Assembly (NCBI GenBank): GCA_034336665.1
Contig: JAPFBE010000036.1
Location: 1,666,357 to 1,730,356 of the forward strand
Length of the DNA: 64,000 bases
DNA from: Luscinia megarhynchos
Taxonomy: Eukaryota; Chordata; Aves; Passeriformes; Turdidae
Direction: 5' to 3'
Shown here: positions 34,144 to 44,948 of the stretch, piece by piece
Position numbering within the stretch: position 1 is the stretch's first letter
Layout: every line of letters starts with the position of its first letter
Translations under genes and position numbers: made by a program
The notes under the pieces: model-generated
Told to the model about the DNA's origin: nothing
Databases searched by the model: none
Seen by the model: the letters and a program-made list of their open reading frames with translations, nothing else

Positions 34144-34539
34144 GTTTATGGTTTTGGAAAAAATTAATTGTATTATCCAATAAGATGATCAATATTGATT
34201 TGTTTTAATTTTGTTTGCTTAAATTGTTCAAATTTTAATTGTTTTAAATTGTTTGAATTTTTATTTGAAAGTTATTTTATTGATTTGTTTTATTGATTTG
34301 TTTTGTTTAAACTGTTTGATTAATTTGTTTGATTGTTTAAACTATAAAGGATTGTTTTATTAATCAATTATGCACTATTATTTTTCCTGTTTTTCCTTCC
34401 TTTCTCTTTTTCCTCTTTCCCTTTCCCTCCATTTTCTGTCCCCTTTTCCCGGGATATGCTACCAATGACGGGTCCTGAAGACTAATGCCACAACATCATG
34501 CTGATGGAGTTTCGGCTGGCTTCGTTGGTCACGGGGTGG
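34144..34539 (+). other. ERV-B 3' untranslated region and polypurine end
   Basis: An AT-rich stretch with repeated TTGTTTGATT/TTTAATTG motifs (34190-34360), then a pyrimidine tract and a conserved block ending ACGGGGTGG immediately before the 3' LTR. The same block precedes the ERV-C LTR at 42692-42702, so it probably includes the plus-strand primer site. No gene. Confidence 0.6.
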
Positions 34540-35284
34540 TGTAAGAGTCCGCCTAAAGCCTCTCGTCTGTTCTGCCCAACGAGCTCCTCACCAAGTCTAA
34601 GAAGACCCCTCAAACTGCAGCTGAAAGGCGCTGGCCAGGGATGGGAGAAAACGCCAAGTGACTGTTCCAGGTGGTGCTCATTGGACCAGGACTGGTCTCC
34701 CATGAGACTGGTTTACACAACAAGGCTCCCTACAGGTGTGAGAACAATGGACTGGTCACAAGGACTGTTGGTGTGCCTGGAGCTTGCCGAGTAGGGCGCT
34801 GCTCTCCAGCAGGCTGCTTGCTGTAGTGACCAGTTTCCACCTGTTTCTTGAGCAACGATCTCCACATACAATGGTCCACAAGCTCTCCCACCTTCTGGCT
34901 AAAGGCCACTCGCTACGGCCACTGAACAATGGTCCACAAGCTCTCCCACCTTCTGGCTAAAGGCCACTGCGCTCTGGAAAGGACTATAAAAGCATCCTCG
35001 AAAAAAGGACCCTCGGGATCCCCCCCAGGCGGCAACGGACATCTATTGGCTGGCTCCACGAGGATCGTCTGCCCGTCTTGGTAGCTATAATCCCAACCCC
35101 CTTTTCTCTCTCCCTCTTTCTGTCTCTCTCTCTTTCTCTTGAGTCCCACTATCGCATTTGGTTGGCACAAATAAAGTGCATTTGTTGCAAGAGCAACTGA
35201 TTTTGTCCCTTTGTGTGTCTTTTGCACCCTGAGATTCTTAAAAGAACCTTCACGACCCCCGCTCTAACTAGGCGGACCGTGACA
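34540..35284 (+). mobile_element. ERV-B 3' LTR
   Basis: 745 bp, same borders and signals as the 5' LTR (TATA near 34985, AATAAA near 35170), with the U3 duplication at a 58-base period. By eye it differs from the 5' copy by about 9 substitutions and about nine 1-2 base indels. Confidence 0.9.
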
Positions 35285-35289
35285 CCACC

Positions 35290-35573
35290 TACTCCAGTCG
35301 CCCAGATCTGAAGGACACTCCTCTCGAGGGCACTGAGACCTGGTACACTAATGAGAGCAGCTATATCATCAGTGGAAAAAGACATGCTGGGTATGTGGTT
35401 ACCATCAGCCAAGAGGTAATAGAGTCTAAACAATTGCCAACAAACAGCTCTGCGCAAAAAGTTGAAATAATCGCCTTAACCCAGGCCTTAGAGCCGGCAA
35501 AAGGAAGAGAAATCAACATTTATACAGACTCAAGGTATGTATTGTGGGTGGTTCATGCACACGTGTGGGAGCC
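35290..35573 (+). pseudogene. ERV-A pol continues: RNase H, first part
   Basis: Resumes ERV-A pol right after the ERV-B target duplication. Shows 'TWYTNESS' (an Asn where the first RNase H Asp is expected), 'VEIIALTQAL' and 'IYTDSRYV'. It is cut at 35573 by a solo LTR. Confidence 0.8.
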
Positions 35574-36201
35574 CAGGGTGTATCCCTGGCCTCCTTGGGG
35601 GTCTCAAAACCCCCCTGGCAAGGGTCTCAAAGACCCCTGAATGAGACCCTGGTGTCTCAGGCGCTGAATTCAAACCCCTGGGGGAAATTACCAGCACAGA
35701 GGGAATGGAAATAAGCCACCAAAATTAATAAAGTGTAAATTAGGTTGTTAGAACGTAGATAAATAGACTTTTTGGAATGTGTGTAATAAGGGACACATGG
35801 CCAAGATGGAGAATTTGGGGGTGTGGATACCTCTTCCTCCTCCTTCTCTGAGTCATCCATGCTGGGTGACATGCTGGCACTTTTAGATTGGATGGGGTCA
35901 GAGCTGGACCGTTTAACAAGACTGTATTGTATTGGAAAATTGTTAGAACCATATAGCGTGCAATTTAGACTATATAAGCCCTGCCTTCACCAGGCAGATT
36001 TCATCCTGGATGCCTGGCTGAGAAGACCGCTGTTAGCCGGGCAAAGAGTTCCTGAGACAAGAAATAATAAACAATCCTTGAAGCCTCTGAAAACCGTCTC
36101 CTGCAATCTCTCATCGGTGGCTTTGGGAAAAACCAGAATTTAAACCACTGCATGTCCTCCTCAGGTGATCTCGGGTCTAGGAGAAACCTCGGGCAGTGAC
36201 A
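35574..36201 (+). mobile_element. Solo LTR inside ERV-A RNase H
   Basis: Begins TGTGGGAGCCCAGGG and ends GGGCAGTGACA. TATA (GACTATATAAGCC) near 35970, poly(A) signal (AATAATAAACAATCC) near 36063. RNase H coding resumes immediately on the right, which fixes the borders to within a few bases. A target duplication is not clear. Confidence 0.8.
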
Positions 36202-37560
36202 CTCATGGAGCTATTTGGAAAGAAAAAAGACTGCTAAACTCACAAGGGAAAAATATTAAACATGCACAAGAAATAATAAAACTATTAGATGCAGTTCAGT
36301 TACCTGAAAAGGTAGCTATTATGCACATCAAGGCACACCAGAAAGTGAGCTCAGAATTGGAAGAAATAAATATGCTGGCGGACAGAGAGGCAAAAGACGT
36401 AGCCAAAGGTGAGGTACCCAATGAAATAGTCGAGGCAGCATTAATTCCAGATAGAAAGATCTCTATTGAAGGTAAGTCAGTATATTACAAAAAAGATAAA
36501 AAATTATTAAGGAAGAAAAAGCAACTTATAACCAAGAACAGTGAGCTGGAAGAAAAAAAAACTTGTAATAACTTCTTACATGTTGTAGTCAATAGTTCGA
36601 AAAGAACATGAAAAAACACATTGGGGAATAGGCGCCCTGTATAATTATTTAAAAGATAGAATTCTGGCTATAAAATTACAAGGCACAGTAAGACAAGTAA
36701 CTCGTCAGTGTGGTCTTTGCCTCCGAACTAATCCTAAAAACTTTTCAAAGCTTAAAGTTGGACAAATTAGGAAAAGTCGGACCTAGGCAGCAATGGCAAA
36801 TTGATTTTACAGAATTGCCCAGGAAAGGGGGGTATCGTTATCTATTTGTGTTAACAGATACCTTATCGGGATGGCGGGAAATCTTCCCTACCTGGACAGC
36901 TAAGGCACGAGAGGTGACCAAGGCATTGTTACAAGAAACAATACCATGTTTTGGAGTCCCAGCCGCTATATCTTCTGATAGAGGCCCACATTTTATCTCA
37001 AAAATTGTACAGCAAATTAGTCGTCTCCTCGGGATAGATTGGGAATTGATACCCCATATCACCCTCAATCCAGTGGCCAAGTAGAGAAAATGAACCATTT
37101 GATCAAACAACAAATTGTTAGGCTGAGGCAAGAGGCAAATTTGCCTTGGCCCCAGGCTCTTCCACTGGCATTAGTACAGATTAGAACAAAACCAAGGACA
37201 AAAGGGAAATTAAGCTCTTTGGAAATATTGTATGGGAGACTATATGCAGTCCAAGAAAAAATAACACCCATTCAAGCAGAGGAAGAAACTCTGCACAAAT
37301 ACATGGTGGCCCTGAGTAAACAATTTAGAGAAATTGGAAAATATGTGGCTGGGGCCCAAAGCAGAAAATTAGATGGGCTAGTACATGTACAACCTGAGGA
37401 TTACGTATATGTTAAGTCTATTGCAGAGAAGACTTTGGAACCACAGTGGGAAGGACCATTCCAGGTACTCCTCACCACCTTCACAGCAGTCAAAGTCAAA
37501 GAACAGAAGGCTTGGATCCATCACTCCCAAGTGAAAAAGGTTCCTGAAGAAATTCGGTAA
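36202..37560 (+). pseudogene. ERV-A pol: RNase H end and integrase
   Basis: RNase H C-terminus ('IMHIKAHQK' with the conserved His, 'NMLADREAK' with the last Asp, 36330-36400). Then a zinc-binding domain near 36610-36725 (H...C-x2-C) and the integrase core: 'QIDFTELP' near 36800, 'SDRGPHF' near 36980, and 'GQVEKMN' with Glu near 37083. The C-terminal frame 37039-37560 ends in a gammaretroviral-type domain with 'EGPFQVLL'. Frame breaks lie near 36608, 36780 and 37080. The core is close to gammaretroviral integrases and unlike that of ERV-B. Confidence 0.8.
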
Positions 37561-37639
37561 ATTGCACCAGGCGACAGAGACCTGAAGCTGAAATTCACCA
37601 GGAACAGCGAGTAATGGACTTATAGCTATCATGGATATA

Positions 37640-39660
37640 ATGCGAACAGTTGTGACCCTTGTGGTCATTGCCACGACTACAATAAGAGTCAAAGTAACAT
37701 TACACCAGTACAATGTAACCAAGATTCACCAATGCCAAGGGAAAGCTTACAATCCCTACTCTTGTAGGGCTTTAAGCAGGATGTTAAGGGTCACGAATGC
37801 AAGTATGTGAGAGAATAAAGGAATATTTGAGGATATGAATATGCATTTGTACAAGATGGGTTCCATGAGGCTCACCATCCACTCATGGAACTCATCCAAG
37901 TTGGTCCTGGATGCTGCGACAAATGCTTGACCACATGTCCTGAATTTAGAATTAAAATTAAAAGGTGTGCATCACAAGGGTTTAATCTTAACGTTACTCA
38001 ATATTGTATTGAGTTTCACAAAATCAAAGCCAAAACAACCCCACCAGTGTCAGAGAGGGCTGTAACAATCCAAACTCCTATTATTTCAGAGAAAAAAACA
38101 AGCTGTAATTCCCACAATTACTAAAATTAGACCATATGCTATCCAAACAACAGGAATTCAGAGACTGCTAACTAACCCAGAATAGTCTCTGAAGCGAGTA
38201 GAAATGGGAATGCAAGTAAATGCTTCTGCCATTCAGCCAGAATGTACCCCATTTCTCAAAACTCCTTTTATGGAATGGATTACTTGGCTTCAAAACCATA
38301 TGCCCTCTAGTTTTAAAAAGAAGAGACACCTCACTGGGATATTAGGAACAGGATGGGAAGTTTTAAATACAATGTATTCAGAAGTGTTAATAAACAAATT
38401 GACTGTGATGGGAAGTGATTTACTTAAATTACAGCAGCCTTTGCAATCTTCTTTGTTAGCATTAAGTAACAATCATTAGAAACTGACCAAAATATTACCA
38501 AAATGGGAAAATATAAAAGAGCGACACCATAAGGTAATAATAAAAGCACTAGGCACAGCTAGTGCAAACATTTCTCTAGCTCTTAGATGTACTCAGGCAC
38601 AAATGTGAATACAGTCAGTGGCTGCCACAGTTATCAGGGAAGGTGAGGAAAGGATATTCCCTGCTGAAATTCGCAAAATTGTTTGGGATAATGTCTCTGA
38701 AATGGAAAGAAAGCTTCAATCTTGGTGAGTTCTGCTCAATTTTACCTATGACCCTGAGACAAATACAGTGACAGCTTTTGTTTTAACTATACATAATGCA
38801 TCAGTGAGCTTAATACATCCAATAGTTGCTCTAGGACTAAATGATGAAGAGACAGTATTATATCCCTCTGAACATAGAATGTAGGCACGAGAAATTGACG
38901 AAAAATGGCAGACCATTAACCTAGAGCCCTGTTCTATGAGGAAACAATTGGGACATATATGTGAGGGAACTTTGGAAGATGACAAAGATACTTGCCTAAA
39001 CACAGACCAAAGCATTTGCCACTTTAAAATGCATCTAATCAACCAGACAACATCAATTGTGTATATAGGACAAGGTTGTGTCTGTCTCAGAACAGCATGT
39101 CCCACCATAATGATAGACAATCAAATCGTGGATGAAACTCAATTCAATTTATGCGTTTGCAATTTTGCTAAAATCAAAGGATGCGACTTTTCCTATCAGA
39201 AACCTGTAATATCACATCAGTACATAAAGGCAAACCTGGTTACTGTGCAAGAAATATTGCCTGTGCCTATAAGAATGAATTTAACCCTAGTCGCTCAGCT
39301 ATTGAAACATCAGAAATTAAGAAAAAATTTAAAAGAAATTCAAGATGCAGAGAAAAGGACTTTGATCACGATACACCATACTGCAGACTATAAAAGGGGT
39401 TTTTAAAGTATTTGAAGAACATCTGTCTCATCATTGGTAGGATGTGCTATTTGGATAGTCACCAACCGCAACCAGTTCGCTTAATGCCTTAATTCACCCA
39501 ATCACTGTGCTGCTTATTTCAGTTAGCATAAGTTTGATTTTGTCTATTGCTGTACTTGTTTGGAATTAGAGGCTATTACAACAAGTGGCAGATTTAGCAT
39601 CGCTATCAAGGGCGTATGGCTTAGTCTTAAGAGATCACCGCCATGCATCTTGGATAGATG
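37640..39660 (+). pseudogene. ERV-A envelope, decayed
   Basis: Frames 37885-38124, 38204-38479 and 38936-39406 plus the stretches between them are pieces of an env related to the ERV-B env. Shared features are the cleavage-proximal 'GILGTGWEVLNT', the 'QPLQSSLLAL' helix, 'IREGEE', 'LTIHNAS', the C-V-C-L-R-T-A-C cysteine group and a membrane anchor near 39505-39565. Several in-frame stops (near 38478, 38608, 38727, 38882) kill it. Most of the surface subunit is shortened relative to ERV-B. Confidence 0.75.
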
Positions 39661-39701
39661 AAGAGAAATCCTCACACTGAGTAAAAGAATTTACTCATTT
39701 C

Positions 39702-40397
39702 AAAGGAGAAGTGGGGAATGAAGCACTAATCATAGAAAATTAGAATTTTAGTTAAAAATTAGTTATTTACTAGAATTAATTTAAAAACAAATGGATAGAT
39801 AGACCTTGATGAAAATAATTAAATTTAGAAGTTAGAAGGAAAACCGGACTTGAGGTAGTTATCTGAAACTTAAATAATTGATTGTCTGTTACCTTACATT
39901 TGCTCAGCTGTGCTTACAATGGGAAAAGATGAAACTAGTAAGAGGACCCAAAGAAACATAGACAATGCAACCAGAAACCCATTCTTTAAAAAATTGGACT
40001 AACCCCAGAAATCATTTGTATTGTCATTGATAGAAAAGGTCAAGAGTTTAGGGTGAGGAAGACTCACCTTACTTCCTCCTTTTAAGTCCCCTCTCCACAA
40101 AAAATGACCCCAGACATAATTTAAGAAGTCAATCACGCATGCTTATTAGATATTCAAGCTAATTACCATAGGAAGCTGGGGATGGGAGGGGCTGTTATTA
40201 TGAATATGTATTTGTTTGAATCCTTTGTCAATAAATAGACTATGATTGCCTGTGATTTTGCAGTGCATATTAGAGGATTAACTCACGCTACTGCCCAGAA
40301 CTGAATATACACATTCTACCTTTAAATTGTTAGACAGTCTTTTGTCCGTCACAGCTGAGTATCGGTATTAGACCAATACTCTTATTTTAGTAAATCA
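39702..40397 (+). mobile_element. ERV-A polypurine tract and 3' LTR
   Basis: AAAGGAGAAGTGGGGAA (39702-39718) is a typical polypurine tract. The LTR starts TGAAGCACTAATC at 39719, with AATAAA in 'GTCAATAAATAGAC' near 40230, and ends near TAAATCA at 40397, where the interrupted CR1 resumes. Confidence 0.75.
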
Positions 40398-40553
40398 CTT
40401 GTCTTTCTTGTTCTGAGGAACCCAGAACTGAATGTAGTAATACTGAACAAGTTTCGGCCACACTGGACATGTCTAAACAAGTCCAGGCTGTACTCTGCAT
40501 CATGTGCACCAGCCAAACTATATTCAGCTGCTTTTATCCATGTTTTGCTGCTC
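40398..40553 (-). repeat. CR1 LINE continuation
   Basis: Continues the minus-strand CR1 interrupted at 22349 (GTCTTTCTTGTTCTGAGGAACCCAGAACTGAA). It becomes unrecognisable after about 40460. Confidence 0.6.
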
Positions 40554-40628
40554 ATGGGGGTTGGGGTTTGTTCCCTTATTGTTCCACCTCTTTTGGAGAA
40601 TTTTCCCCATTATTGTGCTAAGGAAGTC
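40554..40628 (+). mobile_element. LTR-D start, 70-base fragment
   Basis: GGTTGGGGTTTGTTCCCTTATTGTTCCACC... to GCTAAGGAAG matches the first ~70 bases of LTR-D at 43400, about 67 of 71 positions by eye. It abuts the 5' break of ERV-C. Confidence 0.65.
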
Positions 40629-41035
40629 TGAACTTGAATAGCAGCCAGGAAAAACCAGCTTCAGTAATCAAGGTAGCCCCTCTCTTCTCCCCTGAGCAGA
40701 CAGCGAATGCTTGGTTTACTGATGCTTCAGCCAAGAGAGAAGGAAAAGTGTGGAAATATAAAGCTGTAGCCTTACACACTTCCTCCGGTGAGCAGATCAT
40801 TACAGAAGGGGAAGGCAGTGCCCAAACTGGGGAGCTTATAGCTGTTTGGAGTGTTTTTCAAAAGGAAAAACAAAATACTTCCCTTGTTTATATTTACACT
40901 GACTCTTATCCTGTGTTTAAGGGAAGTACAGAGTGGCTTCCTTTTTGGCAGAGAAATGATTGGGAAGTTAACAGAATTCCAGTCTGTGTTACATGCTGGA
41001 TAGTTCCATCATTTTAACCTCCTGCCTCTTTGTGG
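40629..41035 (+). pseudogene. ERV-C RNase H
   Basis: The frame 40634-41017 has 'WFTDASAKREGK', 'GELIAVWSVF' and 'YTDSYPVF', closely matching ERV-B RNase H and with all three of these blocks in one frame. After 'NRIPV' it jumps into the sequence preceding env, which marks the deletion of the integrase. Confidence 0.8.
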
Positions 41036-41059
41036 CAGATTTTATTGTGTTTATTTTTC

Positions 41060-42170
41060 ACAGAATAACGCCATGGAACATGAAGATTAATTGCTGAATC
41101 CCTCATCGAACCTGTATACAGTTACAGCACAGGACCTTATAGATGTGTTTTAATTTTGTGAAGAATCAAAATCAAAATTGATCTGTTACACAATTTTCCC
41201 ATAAAATTATGTGTAGTAAAAACAATATAATTTGATGTTAATGCCTATAACACCCACTACCTGACCACCAGTTATATTGAGCCTGAAAATTTTTGAAATT
41301 GGACCTTGGGTAATTCGGGAAACTGGCCAACAACAAATATTGTTTAATTCGGCATGGTCTTTTAAATAAGTCAAATTGCCAATGCAAAACAATGTCTCAG
41401 TAATTCAGCCGGCTTGTTCACCTTTTTTAAGGATGGACAACCTGGTTGCAAAACCAGGAGGATCCTTTCAAGAAACACACAAGAGACACAACCGGTGTTG
41501 TGGGAACAGGATTGGGAATTCTGAATAGTATTGATTTAGAAGTATTAATGAACAAATTGGCTAACATTTCTTTAGCTCTCTGCTGTATCCAGATTCAATT
41601 GTGGATGCAGTCAGTTGCTGCCTCAATTATACGAGAAGTGGAGGAAGGCACTTTTCCTACTAAAATTCAGAGAATATTTTGGAATAATGCCCACGATTTT
41701 GAAAAAGAATTCAAATCCTGGTGAAACTACTACCCCAGCATAAACATAGCCACAGCTTTGCACTGACTATATGTAATGCTTCAGTGCATTCAATATTCCC
41801 TATCACTGTATTAGGGCTGAATCACGACGGAGCTATTCTCTATCCTCCTGAGCATAGAGAATGGGCCCGTCAAATTGGTGAAAAGTTACAAACTATTAAT
41901 TTGGTAACTTGCACTGTCTGGGAACAACAAGGGTTTATCTGTGAAAGTAATGCAATCAGAGCTCAAGATATTTGCTTAGACATAAAAAAGAATGTCTGTA
42001 ACTTTGAAAGTTATCCAAAGGATATTCCTGAAACACTACTGGGGCATATGAGCAATGGGTGTGCACGCCTTAGAACTGCTTGTGATAGCATTTTCATAGA
42101 AGATTTGGTAGTGAGTACTAAAAATAATTTAAACCTTTGTGTTTGTAACTTTACTAAAATTGCTGCTTAA
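41060..42170 (+). pseudogene. ERV-C envelope, deleted and broken
   Basis: Fragments match ERV-B env: the pre-cleavage region near 41400, then frames 41446-41724 ('GVVGTGLGILNSID') and 41721-42170 ('EHREWARQIGEK', cysteine group near 42055). It stops at 42168 before the anchor. Internal deletions remove most of the surface subunit and about 80 residues after the fusion-peptide region. Confidence 0.75.
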
Positions 42171-42702
42171 AATTTGAAAATTGCTTGTTTTAAAATTGCT
42201 TATTTTTAGTTGTGTTGCATTTTAAAATTAAATTGATTATTTGATTTGTAATTTTAAAAAAATTGCAATTTTTAAAATTGCTTATCTTTGTTGTATTGCA
42301 TCACGAATATTGATTAAGATTGATTTTTAGCTATTATTTAATTATGTTGCATTTTCTTTAGGTATTGATTCAAACTGATAGTCAATATTGATTTGCTTTA
42401 ATTTTTAATTGTTTGAAAGTTATTTTATTGATTTGTTTTAATTTTGATTGTTTGAGTTATTTTACCTAATATAATTGTGATTTGTTTGAAAAATTGTTTT
42501 AATCAATTTTGTCGTGATTATTTTGCTTTATTGTTTTTGTGTCTATTTCTTTCCTTTTTCCTTCCCTCTTTCCCTTCTTATCCCTAATTTTTCTGTCCCC
42601 GTTTTCCGGGATATGCTACCAATGACGGGTCCTGAAGATGCTACAACGACACAACATCATGCTGATGGAATTTCTCAGCGACGCTCGTTGATCACGGGGT
42701 GG
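42171..42702 (+). other. ERV-C 3' AT-rich tail
   Basis: TTTAAAATTGC/TTTGATTG-rich DNA like the ERV-B tail at 34144-34539, ending in the same CCGGGATATGCTACCAATGACG and ACGGGGTGG blocks. No gene. Confidence 0.6.
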
Positions 42703-43399
42703 TGTAAGAGTCCGTCTGAAAGCCTCTTGTTTGTTTTGCCCAACGACCCTCACCTGAGGCCTAAGAAGACCCCTCAAACTGCAGCTTAAAGGCGCTGGCC
42801 AGGGATGGGAGGAACGCCAAGTGATTGTTCGCAGGTGGTGCTCATTGGACCAGGACTGGTTTCTCATGAGACTGGCTTACGGCTAGTCACGCTGCCCTGA
42901 ACTGTGTTTACTCTACAAGACTCCCACAGGTGTGAGAACAATGAACTGGTCAGAGATGGAGTGGTCTGTGTTTATCCCACCAACTGGGAGTTCGCTTGGA
43001 CATGTTTTGGGATTGTTTTCCCCAACGGAACCCGAAGCGCACCTGAATCTTCCCACCTTTTGGCCAGAAGCCACTCGCTTTGGAAAAGACTATAAAAAAC
43101 ATCCTCAAATTAAAGACCCCGAGATCTCTTTCTCCCCAACGGATTGAGGATGCATCTCGTCGGACAACCACGAGGATGCGTCCCGTCTGTTGGTAGCTAT
43201 ATCCCGTCCTCTCTCTCTCTCACTCTCTCTCTCTCTCTATCCCATCCTTTCTCTCTCTCACCCTCTCTCTCTTTTTGGCACTAAGTAAACTGCATTATTG
43301 CTTTCTGCTAAACAAACCTGAGTCTCTTGCTGTGTCTTTTGCGCTTTGAGATCCCTAAAAGAACCTATCAGGACTCCGCATGTGATGTGGACCCTGACA
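42703..43399 (+). mobile_element. ERV-C 3' LTR
   Basis: TGTAAGAGTCCG to ACCCTGACA, 697 bp. TATA (GACTATAAAAAAC) near 43090; poly(A) signal is weak (TAAGTAAACTGC near 43285). A CT-rich microsatellite lies at 43208-43275. U3 has a single copy of the block duplicated in ERV-B. Confidence 0.8.
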
Positions 43400-44104
43400 G
43401 GGTTGGGGTTCGTTCCCTTATTGTTCCACCTCTTTTTGAGAATTTTTCCCATTATTATGCTAAGGAAGCCTCCTGGGTTACACCTAAGCTTTTCATGGTT
43501 CGCAACAAAGGGATGGGGTGGGGGCTATCTTCTGGGCTTTTCATTCGCCGGCGGGGTCTGAGGGGAGTGCAGACTGCTTGTTTCTAGCCCACGCCATCCG
43601 AATGCTGGGAAGTGAGGTTCTCTGCGGTCGGACACTGCCTGGCCATCGGCTCTGCATCCAGCCTCCTACCTCTGAGATCACAGCTGACCACCAGGACCCA
43701 AATGGTGAGCGGGGAGCTTTCCTCCACCCTTCTCCTACCTGGGACACAGCTGCCGCTGCTGCCTCCCCCCTCCCCTTAGCTCCCCTCTGCTACATCCGCA
43801 GCTGCGCGGACCCTGCCCCACCTTTCACCACTGGGACCGGACACAGACAGAGTGTGTCTGCGGCTGAAAAAGGACTGGAACTGAGTTATTTGTTCTGTTT
43901 TGTTGTTAATTTTCACAGCTGCTGTTGTTTCTGTTTGTCCGGTTAGATATATTAGTAAAGAGCTGTTATTCCTACCCTCTTATCTCTGCCTGAGAGTCCC
44001 TGATTCAAAAATTATAATAATCAGGAGGCAGAGGGCTTACATTCTCCATTTCAAAGAGGAGCTTATGCCTTTATTGGCAGACACCTGTCCTTCAAACCAG
44101 GACA
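43400..44104 (+). mobile_element. LTR-D, near-complete
   Basis: From GGTTGGGGTTCGTTCCC to ..AAACCAGGACA (about 705 bp), followed by a primer-binding site. A truncated second copy lies at 61907-62228 and a 70-base piece at 40554. Its middle is GC-rich, and the 142-codon ORF there is chance. Confidence 0.65.
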
Positions 44105-44109
44105 GATTT

Positions 44110-44206
44110 TGGCAGCCCAGACGTGGGGCAGAGGACATTGAGAGGAGGGTGAAAAAAGGAATACATCTCTTGAGTTACCTAAGATTTCGTGTGTTAGCTG
44201 GCAACA
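44110..44206 (+). other. Primer-binding site and leader stub behind LTR-D
   Basis: TGGCAGCCCAGACGTGGGG (44110-44128) lies five bases after the LTR end. The leader that follows (GGCAGAGGACATTGAGAGGAGG) resembles the ERVL leader at 59048. Only about 80 bases of internal sequence remain. Confidence 0.55.
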
Positions 44207-44475
44207 TGTTGTCCAGCTTAATCTGACGTGGGCTCCATGTGATCACAGAATACCAAGATTAGAAGACCCAAGATAACAGTGGGCAGTGAGGTCCTAGACA
44301 ACCACCAATCATGGTACCTGAAGGGCTCGTGCAAGGCTCGTGAACAGCATAGAGTCACGAATCAAGAAATGTGTGATCACATGGACAGTAGTCTTAGAAT
44401 GTATAACTAGGGCTAAGAAGTAAACAAAAAATCGGTTTCTGCACAATCATATTGGTTTGCTGTGCAGAAGTCCTA
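44207..44475 (+). mobile_element. Solo LTR-J, copy 1
   Basis: Starts TGTTGTCCAGC. The block from 44246 (CAGAATACCAAGATTAGAAGA) to 44470 matches 54425-54655 closely. A TATA-like TGTATAACTAGGGC is near 44400 and a poly(A)-like TAAACAAAAAATCGG near 44423. The 3' border is approximate. Confidence 0.6.
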
Positions 44476-44479
44476 TTTT

Positions 44480-44566
44480 ACCCGCAACTGAACATAGTAC
44501 TCCAGATACGGCCTCACTAGGGCCGAGTAGAGGGGAAGGATCATCTCCCTTGACCTGCTGGCCACA
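44480..44566 (-). repeat. CR1 LINE, 3' side of the ERV-K insertion
   Basis: Antisense CR1 RT C-terminal sequence (AGTACTCCAGATACGGCCTCACTAGGGCCGAGTAGAGGGG). It is continuous with the CR1 at 52696 once ERV-K and one CTCTTC copy are removed. Confidence 0.75.
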
Positions 44567-44572
44567 CTCTTC

Positions 44573-44946
44573 TGTTGTAATTCGATAAATGAGGTAAAAG
44601 GAATGAATCAGCATACCTTGCCACCTCCTTCCGGCTAGTCCCCGGTTCATGTCCTCCTTCCTGTCCTGTGACCTTCCCCTGTGACCTTGTAGCCCACCTG
44701 GAGTTCCTGTATTATGATCCTATCCCCCGGTGTCCTTATCCCATTGGCTGCTAGCCAAAGCCACTCCCCATTCCCTCTCCTGAAAACCTAGTTCCCAGAG
44801 GGAATCTGCCTCTTTCCGGCCATGCCATCGCCTTAGAAGAAACCTGAGAAGTGAAAGGGTCTCTTTTGTATCCTTTTCCATCCATGCTAAAATACTGTGT
44901 CTGATCTTAAGTAATTAGGAAAAAGACACAAAGTATCATTTTAGCA
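44573..44946 (+). mobile_element. ERV-K 5' LTR
   Basis: TGTTGTAATTCG to ATTTTAGCA. No strong TATA box is seen (GTATTATGATCC near 44710 is a weak candidate). 'GATCTTAAGTAATTAGG' lies near the poly(A) position, so both signals are atypical. Confidence 0.95.
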
Positions 44947-44948
44947 GT

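Larger units (their letters stand above)
25370..35289 (+). mobile_element. ERV-B: provirus with 5-bp target duplication and intact env
   Basis: LTRs at 25375-26112 and 34540-35284 are flanked by CCACC at 25370-25374 and 35285-35289, a perfect target duplication. The host site is the RT connection/RNase H junction of ERV-A. The internal order is primer-binding site, gag, protease, RT-RNase H-integrase, env, then a short AT-rich tail and a GGGG-containing polypurine stretch. The two LTRs differ by about 9 substitutions plus roughly nine small indels. Pol is of the YIDD type, close to the ERVL integrase pattern and unlike ERV-A. Confidence 0.9.
22350..40397 (+). mobile_element. ERV-A: decayed gammaretrovirus-like provirus, twice interrupted
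   Basis: A plus-strand provirus with a 5' LTR stub, gag, protease, RT, RNase H, integrase, env and an intact-length 3' LTR. It interrupts a minus-strand CR1. ERV-B (25375-35284) and a solo LTR (35574-36201) sit inside its pol. After removing those, the element is about 7.5 kb. A deletion removed most of the 5' LTR, the primer-binding site and matrix. Every gene has stops or shifts. Its target duplication is unclear (CCTT against ACTT at best). Confidence 0.8.
40629..43399 (+). mobile_element. ERV-C: internally deleted relative of ERV-B
   Basis: Collinear with ERV-B from RNase H (30070 onward) but lacking integrase and most of the env surface region. It ends in its own 3' LTR (42703-43399). 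There is no 5' LTR, gag, protease or RT. Its 5' break and the base after its LTR are both joined to the start of LTR-D. Confidence 0.8.

Noticed and set aside
43205..43280. CT-rich repeat as an independent microsatellite locus
   Set aside because: It is the R-U5 pyrimidine tract of the ERV-C LTR, also seen in ERV-B.
43518..43946. 142-codon plus-strand ORF
   Set aside because: In the GC-rich middle of LTR-D, low complexity, and not conserved in the copy at 61907.
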